From NCBI RefSeq assembly GCF_019458805.1, contig NZ_JAIBOA010000006.1:186001-250000 (forward strand): a stretch of DNA of 64,000 nt, written 5' to 3'. This DNA comes from Actinomadura parmotrematis. Lineage in GTDB: Bacteria; Actinomycetota; Actinomycetes; Streptosporangiales; Streptosporangiaceae. A program made the position numbers and the translations under genes. Below are positions 8,478 to 17,680 of this stretch, in pieces (position 1 is the stretch's first letter; each line of letters begins with the position of its first letter). The notes under the pieces are model-generated. The model searched no databases, was not told the origin of the DNA, and saw nothing but the letters and a program-made list of their open reading frames with translations.

Positions 8478-9128
8478 TCAGCGGTCCCGGTCGAGATAGG
8501 CGAGGACGGCGAGGACGCGGCGGTTGTCGTCGTCGGAGACGGCGAGGCCGAGCTTGCCGAAGATGTTCGCGGTGTGCTTGGTGACGGCCCGCTCGGTGAC
8601 GACGAGGGCCTGCGCGATCGCGGCGTTGGAGCGGCCCTCGGCCATCAGCTCCAGCACCTCGCGCTCGCGCGGGGTGAGCCGGGCGAGCGGCTCGTCCCGG
8701 CCGCCGCGCGCCACCAGCCGGGAGATCACCTCGGGGTCCATGGCGGTGCCGCCGGCCGCGACGCGGCGGACCGCGTCGACGAACTGGGCGGCGTCGAACA
8801 CCCGGTCCTTCAGCAGGTAGCCGATGCCGCCGGTGCCGTCGGCGAGCAGCTCGCGGGCGTAGAGCCGCTCGACGTACTGCGACAGGACGAGGACGGGCAG
8901 GCCGGGCACCTCGCGGCGGGCGGCGAGCGCGGCCTGCAGCCCCTCGTCGGTGAACGTCGGCGGCAGCCGCACGTCGACCACCGCCACGTCCGGGCGGTGG
9001 TCGAGGAGCGCCTTGCGGAGCGAGGGCCCGTTGTCGACGGCGGCGGCGATCTCGCAGCCGTGCGCCTCCAGCAGGCTGACGAGGCCCTCGCGCAGCAGGG
9101 CTAGGTCTTCGGCGAGGACGACGCGCAC
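8478..9128 (-). CDS. NarL/FixJ-type response regulator
   Basis: A 216-residue two-component response regulator. The receiver domain carries the acidic pair E7-D8, phosphoacceptor D52 (VVDVRLPP) and the conserved lysine in YLLKD near residue 107. A LuxR-type helix-turn-helix follows (LTPREREVLELMAEGRSNAAIA), ending with a short loop (VSDDDNRRVLAVLAYL). The GTG start at 9126-9128 lies inside the 3' end of the upstream kinase gene (28-base overlap), so the pair is co-translated. It is the obvious cognate partner of that kinase. Target genes cannot be read from the sequence. Confidence 0.93.
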   Translation of the reverse strand: MRVVLAEDLALLREGLVSLLEAHGCEIAAAVDNGPSLRKALLDHRPDVAVVDVRLPPTFTDEGLQAALAARREVPGLPVLVLSQYVERLYARELLADGTGGIGYLLKDRVFDAAQFVDAVRRVAAGGTAMDPEVISRLVARGGRDEPLARLTPREREVLELMAEGRSNAAIAQALVVTERAVTKHTANIFGKLGLAVSDDDNRRVLAVLAYLDRDR

Positions 9129-10372
9129 GGCAGCTCCAGGGTGACGGTGGTGGGGCCGCCCGGCGGGGAGGTGAGGGCGAGCACCCCGTCGAAGGTACCG
9201 ATGCGGCGCTCGATGCCGCGCAGCCCCGTCCCGCCGGCGAGCGTCGCGCCGCCGGCGCCGTCGTCGGTGACGCTGATCCGCAGGGCGCCGCCCTCCCGCC
9301 GCAGGTCGACCCAGACGCGGTCCGCGCCGGAGTGCTTGGCGGCGTTGGTGAGCAGCTCGGCGACGGCGAAGTAGGCGGCCGACTCGACCGGCGGGTCCGG
9401 CCGCTCGGGCAGGTCGACGTTCACCTCGACGCGCAGCGGGTGGTCGAGGGCGAGGGCGCGGACGGCGTCGCCGAGGCCGCGGTCGGCGAGGACCGGCGGG
9501 TGGATGCCGCGGACGAGGTCGCGCAGCTCGTGCAGCGCCCTGGCGGACGACTCGCGGGTCTGCGCGAGCAGCGTCCGCGCCCGCGCCGGGTCGGTGTCGA
9601 GGAGGTGCTCGATCGCGCCGAGGCTCATGCCCATCGCGACGAGCCGGGCCTGCGCGCCGTCGTGCAGGTCGCGCTCGATGCGGCGGAGCTCGGCGGCCGA
9701 GACGTCCAGGGCGTCCGAGCGGGTCTCGGTGAGGTGCTCGACGCGGAGGGCGAGCCGCGCCGCCTCGGTCGGCCCGAGGATCAGCTCGGCCCAGGAGCCG
9801 TAGACGTCCAGCAGGCGCGGCCCGTAGCGCAGGCCGAGGCCGAGGAAGGCGGTGCCGAGCGCGGCGGTGAGCGCCACGACGCCGAGGTCGTCGCCGTAGC
9901 CCTCGTGGACGTGGACGAAGGCGTACCAGTCGTTCATCCCGTACCCCACCAGCAGGCGGCCGCCGCCGAGCGCGAGGAACCAGCCCCACGCCCCGTAGAG
10001 GAGCAGCAGCGCCGGCAGCAGCGCGGTGAACATCGCGACGAACGGGTCGGCGAGGAGCCAGGCGAGGTCGCGCCAGGTCGCCGGGTCCGACACCAGCCGC
10101 AGGAACCGTCCCCAGGCGCTCTCCGGCCCGGCCGGCTCGGGCAGGTAGGGGCGCTCGACGCGGTGGCCCGTCCACTCGCCGGTGAGGCGGCGGGCCGTGT
10201 CGGCGAGGCGCCGGACGGCGACGACCGCCGCCGGGACGAGCACGATGCCGATCCCGGCGCCGGCCAGCCCGAGCGAGACCAGCAGCGCGGTGGCCGCGAA
10301 CAGTGCCGGCACGCTCAGCAGCCAGAGCCGGAATCCCCGTCCCGGGGCCTGCAGACTCGCTCGGATGTTCAT
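9101..10372 (-). CDS. NarL-type sensor histidine kinase
   Basis: A 423-residue membrane kinase of the HisKA_3 class. The N-terminal half has several hydrophobic segments (two near residues 15-55, others near 110-190) forming an actinobacterial multi-pass sensor domain. The phosphoacceptor is H237 in ERDLHDGAQARL, followed by a HATPase with TNAAKHSGA and DDGAGGA/GTGLRGI glycine boxes. ATG at 10372 is preceded by GGAGG at 7 bases. The 3' end overlaps the response regulator gene by 28 bases. The signal sensed is unknown. The nitrate reductase gene lies just upstream on the same strand, but a hairpin separates them. Confidence 0.92.
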   Translation of the reverse strand: MNIRASLQAPGRGFRLWLLSVPALFAATALLVSLGLAGAGIGIVLVPAAVVAVRRLADTARRLTGEWTGHRVERPYLPEPAGPESAWGRFLRLVSDPATWRDLAWLLADPFVAMFTALLPALLLLYGAWGWFLALGGGRLLVGYGMNDWYAFVHVHEGYGDDLGVVALTAALGTAFLGLGLRYGPRLLDVYGSWAELILGPTEAARLALRVEHLTETRSDALDVSAAELRRIERDLHDGAQARLVAMGMSLGAIEHLLDTDPARARTLLAQTRESSARALHELRDLVRGIHPPVLADRGLGDAVRALALDHPLRVEVNVDLPERPDPPVESAAYFAVAELLTNAAKHSGADRVWVDLRREGGALRISVTDDGAGGATLAGGTGLRGIERRIGTFDGVLALTSPPGGPTTVTLELPCASSSPKT

Positions 10373-10453
10373 GGGGTTTCCTCCGCCCGTCGACCGATGA
10401 TCCCAGTCTGGGCGCCCCGCCCGGAAACCGCAGTGCGCCGGGACCCCGTCCCG

Positions 10454-10475
10454 GGGGTGGACCTGGGTCCACCCC
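10454..10475 (-). terminator. Strong hairpin downstream of nitrate reductase gene
   Basis: A perfect 10-bp stem, GGGGTGGACC / GGTCCACCCC with a TG loop, lies 20 bases past the stop of the nitrate reductase gene. A second small CCGGGAC/GTCCCGG hairpin sits beyond it. Likely an intrinsic terminator of the U-less type that separates this gene from the two-component operon. Confidence 0.55.
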
Positions 10476-10494
10476 GCCGCCGGTGACCGGGGGG

Positions 10495-13400
10495 TCAGTA
10501 GACGTCGCGGACGTAGCGGCGCTCGGCGGCGAGGCGCTTCAGGCGGGCCGCGGCGGCGGGGGCGTCCATCCCGCCGTGCTTGACGGCGATCTCGCGGAGG
10601 GCGGCGTCGACGTCCTTGGCCATCCGGGTCGCGTCGCCGCACACGTACACGTGGGCGCCGTCCTCGATCCAGCGCCAGAGCGCGGCGCCGTGCTCGCGCA
10701 TCCGGTCCTGGACGTAGACCTTGGCGCGCTGGTCGCGGGAGAAGGCGAGGTCGAGGCGCTCCAGCAGGCCCGCCTCGCGGTAGGCGGCGAGCTCGGCGCG
10801 GTAGTAGTGGTCGGTCGCGGCGCGCTGCTCGCCGAAGAACAGCCAGCTCGGGCCGCCGGCGCCGCGCGCCCGGCGCTCCTCCAGGAAGCCGAGGAAGGGC
10901 GCGACGCCGGTCCCCGGCCCGATCATGATCATGGGGGCGGCGGGGTCGGCGGGCGGCCGGAAGTGCGGGGCGCGCTGCACGAACACCCGTACCTCCGCCC
11001 CCTCGGCGCGGTCGGCGAGGTAGGTGGAGCAGACGCCGCCGCGCGGCGCGCCCGCCGCGCTCTCGTAGCGGATCACCGAGACGGTGAGCCGGACGACGCC
11101 GGGGTCGGCGCGCGGGCTGGAGGAGATCGAGTACTGGCGGGGGCGGAGCGGCCGGAGCCGCTCGGCCCAGTCCTGCTCGGTGCCGGGCAGGTCCAGCTCG
11201 GCGATCACGTCGAGCGGCTGGCGGCCCCAGGTCCACTTGGCCAGCTCGTCGTCGTTGCCGGGCCGCAGCAGGCGCCGCAGGTGCCGGTCGCCGGTGAGGT
11301 CGAGGGCGAGGCGGAGCAGCCCGGGGTGCAGCCGGGCGATCTCCAGCCGGGTGGCGAGGGCCTCGGCGAACGGCAGCTCGGCGCCGTCGTCGAGGGCGAC
11401 GGGCCGCGCCCCGTCCAGGCCGGTGACCGCCAGCCACTCGGCGACGAGGGCGGGGTCGTTGACGGGCAGGACGGCGAGCGAGTCGCCGGTCTCGTAGGCG
11501 AGCTCGCCGCCGCGGGTGTCGAAGGTGAACTGGCGGACCTCCTTGGCGGCGCCGGGCAGGCTGAGCAGCCGGTTCTCCAGGAGCGTCGTGGTGAACGGCG
11601 CCGTCCGCGAGGAGCCGGGCGCCGCCGCCGGGACGGGCGCGGGCGCGGCGGCCGGGGCGGCGCCGCCGAGGGCCTCGACGACGCGGTCGATCCAGCGGGC
11701 GGCGGCGTCGGCGTAGTCGGGCTCGCAGTCGGCGCGGGGGACGAGCCGGGTCGCGCCGAGCTCGGACAGCCGGTCGTCGAGGCGCCGCCCGTGCCCGCAG
11801 AAGCTGCTGTAGCTGGAGTCGCCGAGCGCGAGGACGCCGTAGGGCTTGCCGTTCAGGTCGGGCGGGCCCTCGGCGGCGAGCGCCTCCCAGAGCGCGGCGC
11901 CGTTGTCGGGGGCGTCGCCGTCGCCGAAGGTGCTGGTGATGAACAGGACGGGCGTGCCGCCCGCGAGCCGCTCGGGCGTGCAGGCGTCCATGGGGACGAG
12001 CCGGGGCCGCCAGCCCGCGCCGGTGAGGCGCTGCGCGGCGAGCCCGGCGGCCTCCTCGGCGTTGCCGGTCTGCGACGCCCACAGCACGAGGATCTCCCGG
12101 CCCTCCTCGGCGGGGGCGGGCGCGGCGGCGGGGGCCGCCGAGAGGGCGGCGAGCAGGCCGTTCACCCACGCCGCCGCGTCCTCGTCGAACGGGGCGCCGG
12201 CCGGCAGGACGGGCGGTGCGGCGGGCGGCGCCGCCTCCAGGCCGCTGAGGAACCCGGCCAGGTAGTGCCGCTGCGGCCCGGTGAACGCCGGCGGGCGGAC
12301 GTCCGCGACGCCGAGCGCCGCCGCCACCCCGCCCGCCGCGCCCGGCGCGACGTCCGCCGGCACGGGGACCTTCGCCAGCGTCACCGCGCACGCCTTGAAC
12401 TCGGGTTGCAGGGAGACCGGGTCGGTGGCGTCGCTCGTCACCGCGTTGACGCTGAGGTACTCGCCGAACAGGTCGTTCCAGTGGAACGGCGCGAAGCAGT
12501 TCCCCGGCAGGACGCGGTCGGTGACAACGGTGGGCAGCACCGCCTTGCCGCGCCGGGACGCGACCTCGACGCGGTCGCCGTCCGCGACGCCGAGCGCCCC
12601 CGCGTCGTCCGGGTGGATCTCCACGAACGGCCCGGGGTTCAGCTTGTTGAGCTTGGCGACCTTGCCGGTCCTGGTCAGGGTGTGCCACTGGTGCTGGACG
12701 CGGCCGGTGTTCAGCAGGAACGGGAAGTCGCCGTCCGGCATCTCGGCGGGGAGCGTGTGCGGGCGGGCGTGGAACGCGGCGCGGCCGCTCGGCGTCGGGA
12801 AGCGCGGGCGGCCGTCCGCCAGGTAGCGGACGGGGTTGCGGTCGCCGCCGCCGGGCGCGGCGGGCCACTGGACGGGCGCGCGCCGCAGCCGCTCGTAGCC
12901 GGCGCCGCCGAGGTCGTAGCCGGTCGCGGGGTTCGCGGCCCGCTGGATCTCCGCGAAGACCTCCTCGGCGGAGGCGTAGGAGAACGCCTCGGCGTAGCCC
13001 ATCTCGCACGCCACCCGCGCGATGATCCGCCAGTCCGGCAGCGCCTCGCCGGGCGGGTCGGCGGCGCGGCGGCCGAGCGTGACGTTCCGCTCGGAGTTCA
13101 CCATGACGCCGTCGTACTCGCCCCAGATCGCGGCGGGCAGCAGCACGTCGGCGTAGGCGCTCGTCTCGGTGTCGGCGAAGCCGTCCTGGGCGACGACGAA
13201 CTCCGCCGCCTCCAGCCCCTCGATGACGGTCCGCCGGTTCGCCACGGACGCGACGGGGTTGGTGCAGATGATCCAGGCCGCCTTGATCTCGCCCGCGGCC
13301 ATCCGCTCGAACATCGCGACGGTGCCCTCACCGGGGTCGGCGCGCAGCGTGCCGCCCGGGACGCCCCACAGGTCCTCGGTGAACGCGCGGTCGGCGGCGT

Positions 13401-14490
13401 TCAGCGCCGACCGCTGGCCGGGCAGGCCGGGCCCCATGTAGCCCATCTCCCGGCCGCCCATCGCGTTCGGCTGGCCGGTGAGCGACAGCGGGCCGCTGCC
13501 GCGCCGCAGGATCTTCCCGGTCGCCAGGTGCAGGTTGACCAGGGCGTTGGTGTTCCAGGTGCCGTGGGTGGACTGGTTGAGGCCCATCGTCCAGCAGCTC
13601 GTGAACTCGCCGGCCGCGCCGATCCAGGCGGCGGCGGTGCGCAGGTCGGCCGCCGGGACGCCGGTGGCCGCCTCGACGGCCTCCGGCGGGTAGTCGGCGA
13701 GCAGCGCCTCGACGGCGTCCCAGCCCTCGGTGTGCGCGGCGATGAACGCCTCGTCGAGGTCCCCGGCGGCGGCGATCAGGTGCAGCAGGCCGTTCAGCAG
13801 CGCGAGGTCGGTGCCCGGCCTGACCTGGAGGAACAGGTCGGCCTTGGCGGCGGTCGCGGTGCGGCGCGGGTCCACGACGATCAGCTTGGCGCCCGCCCGG
13901 ACGCGGTCCATCATGCGCAGGAACAGGATCGGGTGGCAGTCGGCCATGTTCGACCCGATGACGAGGAACACGTCCGCGTGGTCGAGGTCGTCGTAGGAGC
14001 CGGGCGGGCCGTCGGCGCCGAGCGACAGCTTGTAGCCGCTCGCCGCGCTCGCCATGCAGAGCCGCGAGTTCGACTCGACGCGGGCGGTCCCGACGAACCC
14101 CTTGGCGAGCTTGGTCGCCAGGTACTGGGCCTCCAGCGACATCTGCCCGGACACGTAGAACGCCAGCGCGTCCGGGCCGTGCTCGTCGACGATCGCGCGG
14201 AGCCGCCGCGCCGTCCCGGTGATCGCCTCGTCGACGCCGGCGGGCTCGGGCGCGGCGCCCCGGTCGGCGCGGACGAGCGCGGTCGTCGCGCGGCCCGGTG
14301 CGGCGAGCATCTCGGCGGTCGAGGCGCCCTTGGTGCAGAGCCGCCCGGCGTTGGCGGGGTGGTCGCGGTCGCCGCGCACCGCCGCGACGCGGCGCCGCCC
14401 GGTGGCCGGGTCGGTCTCGACGTCCAGCAGCATCCCGCAGCCGACGCCGCAGTAGGAGCAGACGGACTTCACGGTGGTGGCAGCCGGCAC
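10495..14490 (-). CDS. Single-chain assimilatory nitrate reductase with flavin reductase module
   Basis: A 1331-residue bifunctional protein. The first about 690 residues are a molybdopterin oxidoreductase: a 4Fe-4S motif C11-x2-C14-x3-C18 plus a later RLCTKG cysteine, the bis-MGD catalytic core, and a C-terminal dinucleotide-binding domain. From about residue 795 a flavodoxin FMN domain begins ([11 protein letters not shown]). An FAD-binding domain follows from about 960, and an NADPH-binding domain ([17 protein letters not shown]) from about 1185, as in CysJ. The fusion lets NAD(P)H feed nitrate reduction without a separate electron-transfer subunit; sulfite is the alternative but less likely substrate. 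GTG start with GGGAGGG upstream. Nitrite reductase and transporter genes are not in the window. Confidence 0.9.
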   Translation of the reverse strand: MPAATTVKSVCSYCGVGCGMLLDVETDPATGRRRVAAVRGDRDHPANAGRLCTKGASTAEMLAAPGRATTALVRADRGAAPEPAGVDEAITGTARRLRAIVDEHGPDALAFYVSGQMSLEAQYLATKLAKGFVGTARVESNSRLCMASAASGYKLSLGADGPPGSYDDLDHADVFLVIGSNMADCHPILFLRMMDRVRAGAKLIVVDPRRTATAAKADLFLQVRPGTDLALLNGLLHLIAAAGDLDEAFIAAHTEGWDAVEALLADYPPEAVEAATGVPAADLRTAAAWIGAAGEFTSCWTMGLNQSTHGTWNTNALVNLHLATGKILRRGSGPLSLTGQPNAMGGREMGYMGPGLPGQRSALNAADRAFTEDLWGVPGGTLRADPGEGTVAMFERMAAGEIKAAWIICTNPVASVANRRTVIEGLEAAEFVVAQDGFADTETSAYADVLLPAAIWGEYDGVMVNSERNVTLGRRAADPPGEALPDWRIIARVACEMGYAEAFSYASAEEVFAEIQRAANPATGYDLGGAGYERLRRAPVQWPAAPGGGDRNPVRYLADGRPRFPTPSGRAAFHARPHTLPAEMPDGDFPFLLNTGRVQHQWHTLTRTGKVAKLNKLNPGPFVEIHPDDAGALGVADGDRVEVASRRGKAVLPTVVTDRVLPGNCFAPFHWNDLFGEYLSVNAVTSDATDPVSLQPEFKACAVTLAKVPVPADVAPGAAGGVAAALGVADVRPPAFTGPQRHYLAGFLSGLEAAPPAAPPVLPAGAPFDEDAAAWVNGLLAALSAAPAAAPAPAEEGREILVLWASQTGNAEEAAGLAAQRLTGAGWRPRLVPMDACTPERLAGGTPVLFITSTFGDGDAPDNGAALWEALAAEGPPDLNGKPYGVLALGDSSYSSFCGHGRRLDDRLSELGATRLVPRADCEPDYADAAARWIDRVVEALGGAAPAAAPAPVPAAAPGSSRTAPFTTTLLENRLLSLPGAAKEVRQFTFDTRGGELAYETGDSLAVLPVNDPALVAEWLAVTGLDGARPVALDDGAELPFAEALATRLEIARLHPGLLRLALDLTGDRHLRRLLRPGNDDELAKWTWGRQPLDVIAELDLPGTEQDWAERLRPLRPRQYSISSSPRADPGVVRLTVSVIRYESAAGAPRGGVCSTYLADRAEGAEVRVFVQRAPHFRPPADPAAPMIMIGPGTGVAPFLGFLEERRARGAGGPSWLFFGEQRAATDHYYRAELAAYREAGLLERLDLAFSRDQRAKVYVQDRMREHGAALWRWIEDGAHVYVCGDATRMAKDVDAALREIAVKHGGMDAPAAAARLKRLAAERRYVRDVY

Positions 14491-14501
14491 TGTCGTCCCT
14501 C

Positions 14502-14522
14502 CCCGATGTCCGCGACATCGGG
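14502..14522. promoter_or_regulatory. Inverted repeat upstream of nitrate reductase gene
   Basis: Perfect 9-bp arms CCCGATGTC and GACATCGGG flank CGC. The repeat lies about 12-32 bases before the GTG start, next to the ribosome site. It could be an operator or a 5'-UTR hairpin. Confidence 0.45.
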
Positions 14523-14539
14523 AAAGGTAGGGATCTCCT

Positions 14540-14555
14540 GTTACCCGGTTGTGAC
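14540..14555 (-). promoter_or_regulatory. Candidate GlnR-like box
   Basis: On the minus strand the sequence reads GTCAC-N6-GTAAC, matching the spacing of the actinobacterial GlnR half-box pair (gTnAC-N6-GaAAC/GtnAC). A further GTAAC is present at 14574-14578. Nitrogen control of a nitrate reductase promoter by GlnR is established in streptomycetes; this particular site is a prediction. Confidence 0.35.
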
Positions 14556-14620
14556 GTCCGCCCGGTCCGCCCCGTTACGTCCTTCGCACAGCCGGAACCC
14601 GGCCCGGTGAGGTCCCGGCG

Positions 14621-15499
14621 TCACAGGGCCACGAAGGCGAGGCCGCGCTTCTTCAGCGCCGGGATGACGGTCTTCAGCGACGCGAACGTCTGGGAGCGGT
14701 CGCCGCCGCCGTCGTGGCAGAGCAGGATGTCGTCGGCCTTGGCCGACAGCATCGTCCGGCGGATGTGCCCGACGCCGGGGAGCGACCAGTCGCGCGGGTC
14801 CACCGACCAGTCGATCGGGACCATCTTGTGCTCGGCGATGCAGTCGTACACGCGGTGCGACCAGCCGCCGCCGGGCGCGCGGAAGAACGACGGGACGACC
14901 CCGGTCACCTGCGCGATCTTGTCGTGCGCCTCGACGATCTCGTGCTTCACCTTCCTGGCGGAGGCGTTCGACAGGTCGGGGTGCGTCATGGTGTGGTTGC
15001 ACACCTGGTGGCCGGCGTCGGCGATGCGCCGGGTCAGCTTCGGGAACTCCTCGACCTGCTCGCCGATGATGAAGAACGTCGCCTTGACGCCGTGCTCGTC
15101 CAGCAGGTCGAGGACGCGCGGCGTCCACAGCGGGCTCGGCCCGTCGTCGATGGTCAGCGCGATCGACTTCGGCGGCGGCGGGGGCGTCAGCTCGTGCAGG
15201 TAGCGGACGGGGTGCGCGGTGCTGGTGAGCGGCGCCCGCGGCGACCAGGCCGCCATCCGCGGCTCCGGCGGGGGCGGCGGCGGTGGCGGGGTCGGCGAGG
15301 GAGGCGCGGCCGGGGCGGTGGGCCCGGCCGGGTTGACGGCGGCGCGCGCCCGCGGCGCCGGCCGGCGCCAGGCGGCGGCCCGGCCCTCGGACGGGACGAC
15401 GGTGTCGGCGCCGAGCGCCGCGAGCCCTGCGAGCCCCGCGACGCCGAGCAGCGCCAGTGCCGTGCGCCGGTCCGGGCCGGTCGGTTCACTTACCCCCAT
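14621..15499 (-). CDS. Exported polysaccharide deacetylase (NodB/CE4)
   Basis: A 292-residue secreted CE4 deacetylase. The N terminus has a twin-arginine-like signal (DRRTALALLGVAGLAGLAALG) followed by an Ala/Pro-rich linker to about residue 100. The NodB domain shows the TIDDGPS motif with catalytic and metal aspartates, HTMTHPD (metal histidines), RAPGGGWSHRV, and a C-terminal ILLCHDGGGDR with the base-assisting His. It would N-deacetylate peptidoglycan or another amino-sugar polymer outside the membrane. All metal ligands appear intact. It is transcribed alone. A second NodB protein is encoded at 53456. Confidence 0.88.
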   Translation of the reverse strand: MGVSEPTGPDRRTALALLGVAGLAGLAALGADTVVPSEGRAAAWRRPAPRARAAVNPAGPTAPAAPPSPTPPPPPPPPEPRMAAWSPRAPLTSTAHPVRYLHELTPPPPPKSIALTIDDGPSPLWTPRVLDLLDEHGVKATFFIIGEQVEEFPKLTRRIADAGHQVCNHTMTHPDLSNASARKVKHEIVEAHDKIAQVTGVVPSFFRAPGGGWSHRVYDCIAEHKMVPIDWSVDPRDWSLPGVGHIRRTMLSAKADDILLCHDGGGDRSQTFASLKTVIPALKKRGLAFVAL

Positions 15500-15597
15500 A
15501 AGTCCACGTTAGTGGGAGAAGACGTCCCCGCGGGAGCCGTTGGCGATCATCGGTCGGCCCGCCGGGCGTGCGGCGGTCCGCCCGATATGGGGCGGTG

Positions 15598-16020
15598 TCA
15601 GCCGACGGCGGCGAGGGCGTCCACCTCCACCAGCATGGACGCGTGCGGGAGCCCGACGAACACGGTGGTGCGGCAGGGCAGCACGCCGCTCGGGCAGTTC
15701 TCCTCGACGAACGCCGTATACGCATCGTTCATCTCGGCGAAGTGCGCCCGGTCGGTGAGGTAGACGCGGAACATCAGGACGTCCTCGACGGTCGCGCCGC
15801 CCGCGAGCAGGACCGCCTTGACGTTGGCGAGGGTCCGCGCGGTCTGCCCGCCGACGTCGCCGGGCGCGACGAACTCGCCGGTGAACGGGTCCTGCGGGCC
15901 CTGCCCCGACACCTGGAGCAGCGGGCCCTTGCGGACCCCCTGGGAGAACGCCCACGCGGGCGCCGGGGCGCCGTCGGTGCGGATCTCCAGCTTGCCCGCC
16001 GGGCCGGTCGCGTCGCTCAC
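15598..16020 (-). CDS. RidA family protein (YjgF/Rid)
   Basis: A 140-residue Rid-family protein, which typically hydrolyses reactive enamine/imine intermediates. Recognisable segments are VSGQGPQDPFTGEFVAPGD, QTARTLANVKAVL, the strand VLMFRVYLTD and the CRTTVFVGLPHASMLVEVDA end, where the key arginine of Rid enzymes is present. GTG start; the first bases overlap the stop of the upstream TetR gene (GTGA), so regulator and enzyme are co-translated. That pairing suggests TetR control of a small catabolic or detoxification function. A second RidA is encoded at 37855. Confidence 0.85.
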   Translation of the reverse strand: MSDATGPAGKLEIRTDGAPAPAWAFSQGVRKGPLLQVSGQGPQDPFTGEFVAPGDVGGQTARTLANVKAVLLAGGATVEDVLMFRVYLTDRAHFAEMNDAYTAFVEENCPSGVLPCRTTVFVGLPHASMLVEVDALAAVG

Positions 16021-16691
16021 TCAGGGGTCCTCTCGTCGGGGACGGCGGGGGGAACGGGCGCGGCGTCGAGCAGCGCCCGCACGTGCTCGACGATCGGGCC
16101 GTGCAGCTCCGGCAGCTCGTCGGTGCGGTGGTCGGCGACCTTGCCGCTGACGAGCCCGGCGATGCCGCCGACGACCATCCGGCAGGCGAACTCGGGGTCG
16201 GGCAGCCGCCGCCAGCGCGGATCCGACAGCAGCAGCGTCGTGATGATGCCGATGAACCGGCGCTGCACCGCGTACCGTTCCAGCGCCGCCTCCGGGCCCG
16301 CCGCGTAGATCTCCAGCAGGAACACCCGGGCCCGCGCGCCGTCCCGGGCGAGGCCCGCCAGGTAGGCGGTGAGCCCGGCGGAGAACCGCTCCAGGGGGGT
16401 GCCGCCGGCGGCGTCCTCGACCGCGGCGGCGACCACCGCGACCATCTCCCCGGCGGCGCGCTGGTAGGCGTCCAGGAAGCAGTGCCGCTTGTCGGTGAAG
16501 TGCTCGTAGAAGGTCTCCCGCGAGACGCGGGCGCGCTTCAGCACGTCGGCGACCGAGCTGCGCGCGTAGCCCTGGTCCGCGACGACCTCGATCATGCCGT
16601 GCAGCAGGCGGTCGCGCTGGGACGCGGCGACCTGCTCGCGGGTCAGCCGATGTCGTCCCCGCGGCAGGGTCGTGTAGCCGGGGGGTTCCAC
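16017..16691 (-). CDS. TetR/AcrR family transcriptional regulator
   Basis: A 224-residue repressor with an N-terminal TetR helix-turn-helix (GYARSSVADVLKRARVSRETFYEHFTDK, about residues 40-67) and an all-helical ligand domain. GTG start at 16689-16691; the ribosome site is weak. The 3' end overlaps the RidA gene by 4 bases. No direct evidence for its ligand; autoregulation is likely but I found no clean palindrome. Confidence 0.88.
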   Translation of the reverse strand: MEPPGYTTLPRGRHRLTREQVAASQRDRLLHGMIEVVADQGYARSSVADVLKRARVSRETFYEHFTDKRHCFLDAYQRAAGEMVAVVAAAVEDAAGGTPLERFSAGLTAYLAGLARDGARARVFLLEIYAAGPEAALERYAVQRRFIGIITTLLLSDPRWRRLPDPEFACRMVVGGIAGLVSGKVADHRTDELPELHGPIVEHVRALLDAAPVPPAVPDERTPE

Positions 16692-16806
16692 CGATCCAAC
16701 GTACCAATCGCCGGGCCCGCGTTACCATGTACAGCGTTGTTCGCCGAAGGCCGGGCGCGGGCGGCGCGGCTGCGGGGGCGCGCCGCACGGCCCGCCGCTC
16801 TGGCTC

Positions 16807-17649
16807 TCAGGGCAGCAGGCCGGCCCGGCGGGCCGCGGTGACGGCCTCCAGCCGGGTGTGGCCGTCGAGCTTGCGCATCGCCGACCGCAGGTAGCTCTTC
16901 ACCGTCTCCGGCAGCAGCCCGAGGCGCTGCGCGGCCTCGGCGTTGGTGCAGCCGAGCGCGACCTGCGACAGGACGTCCACCTCGCGCGGCGACAGCGCGG
17001 GCCCCGCCGGGCGCCCGTCCGGCCCGCCCTGCCCGGCGGCGGCGAGCCGCGACGACGCCTCCAGGATCCGCGCCCGCACCTGCGGGTCGTCGATCCGCTC
17101 GGCGAGGTCGCGCAGCTCGGCGTGCACGGCCCGCACCTGCTCCCAGGCGGCCGCGCCCGGCGCGGGCGCCGGCGGGGCCGCGGCGGCGAGGCGGCGCGCC
17201 TCGTCGCGGACGGCGAGGTCCTGCTCCAGGTCGCGGCCCGCGCCGACGACGGCGCCGACGACGCGGTCGGCGAGGCCGAGCGGCTCGCGCAGCGCCCCGT
17301 ACAGCACGCCGCGCAGCCGGTGCCGGACGACGACCGGCACCGCCACGATCGACAGCAGCCCCTCGCGGCCGACCGGCCCGTCGTAGTCGTGGCTGATGGC
17401 GGCCGAGCGCGGGTAGTCGCTCACCCAGACGGGCCGGCCGAGCGCCATCGCCTTGCCGCCGAGCCCGTTGCCGGCCCGCACGACGAGGCCGTCCAGGGAG
17501 CCGGCCCGGCCGCCGACGAGCTCGGTGATGCGGAGCCGGTCCGGGCCCGACAGGGCCCCGCCGAACACCATGGGCAGCCCCGTGGTGCGCCGGAGCCGCA
17601 GCACCGAGGCGCGGACCGCGGCGGAGTCGTCGGCCGTGACGTCGCCCAT
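16807..17649 (-). CDS. GAF-domain LuxR-type regulator
   Basis: A 280-residue regulator. A GAF-like sensor occupies about residues 20-145 (VSDYPRSAAISHDYDGPVGREGL, then VPVVVRHRLRGVLYGA), and a C-terminal LuxR HTH is near residues 215-275 (LSPREVDVLSQVALGCTNAEAAQRL, ETVKSYLRSAM). It lacks a receiver domain, so a small-molecule signal is likely. It lies directly downstream of two acyl-CoA synthetase genes on the same strand (gap 31 bases), an arrangement often seen for regulators of acyl-CoA catabolic clusters. The signal and targets are inferred only from that context. Confidence 0.82.
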   Translation of the reverse strand: MGDVTADDSAAVRASVLRLRRTTGLPMVFGGALSGPDRLRITELVGGRAGSLDGLVVRAGNGLGGKAMALGRPVWVSDYPRSAAISHDYDGPVGREGLLSIVAVPVVVRHRLRGVLYGALREPLGLADRVVGAVVGAGRDLEQDLAVRDEARRLAAAAPPAPAPGAAAWEQVRAVHAELRDLAERIDDPQVRARILEASSRLAAAGQGGPDGRPAGPALSPREVDVLSQVALGCTNAEAAQRLGLLPETVKSYLRSAMRKLDGHTRLEAVTAARRAGLLP

Positions 17650-17680
17650 GCCGCCAGCATGCCCGAAATCGTGACGCCGG

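Noticed and set aside
10303..14610. A plus-strand ORF of 1435 codons opposite the nitrate reductase gene
   Set aside because: Composition is Gly/Ala/Arg/Val-rich without domains; it is the antisense shadow of a clearly real gene in GC-rich DNA.
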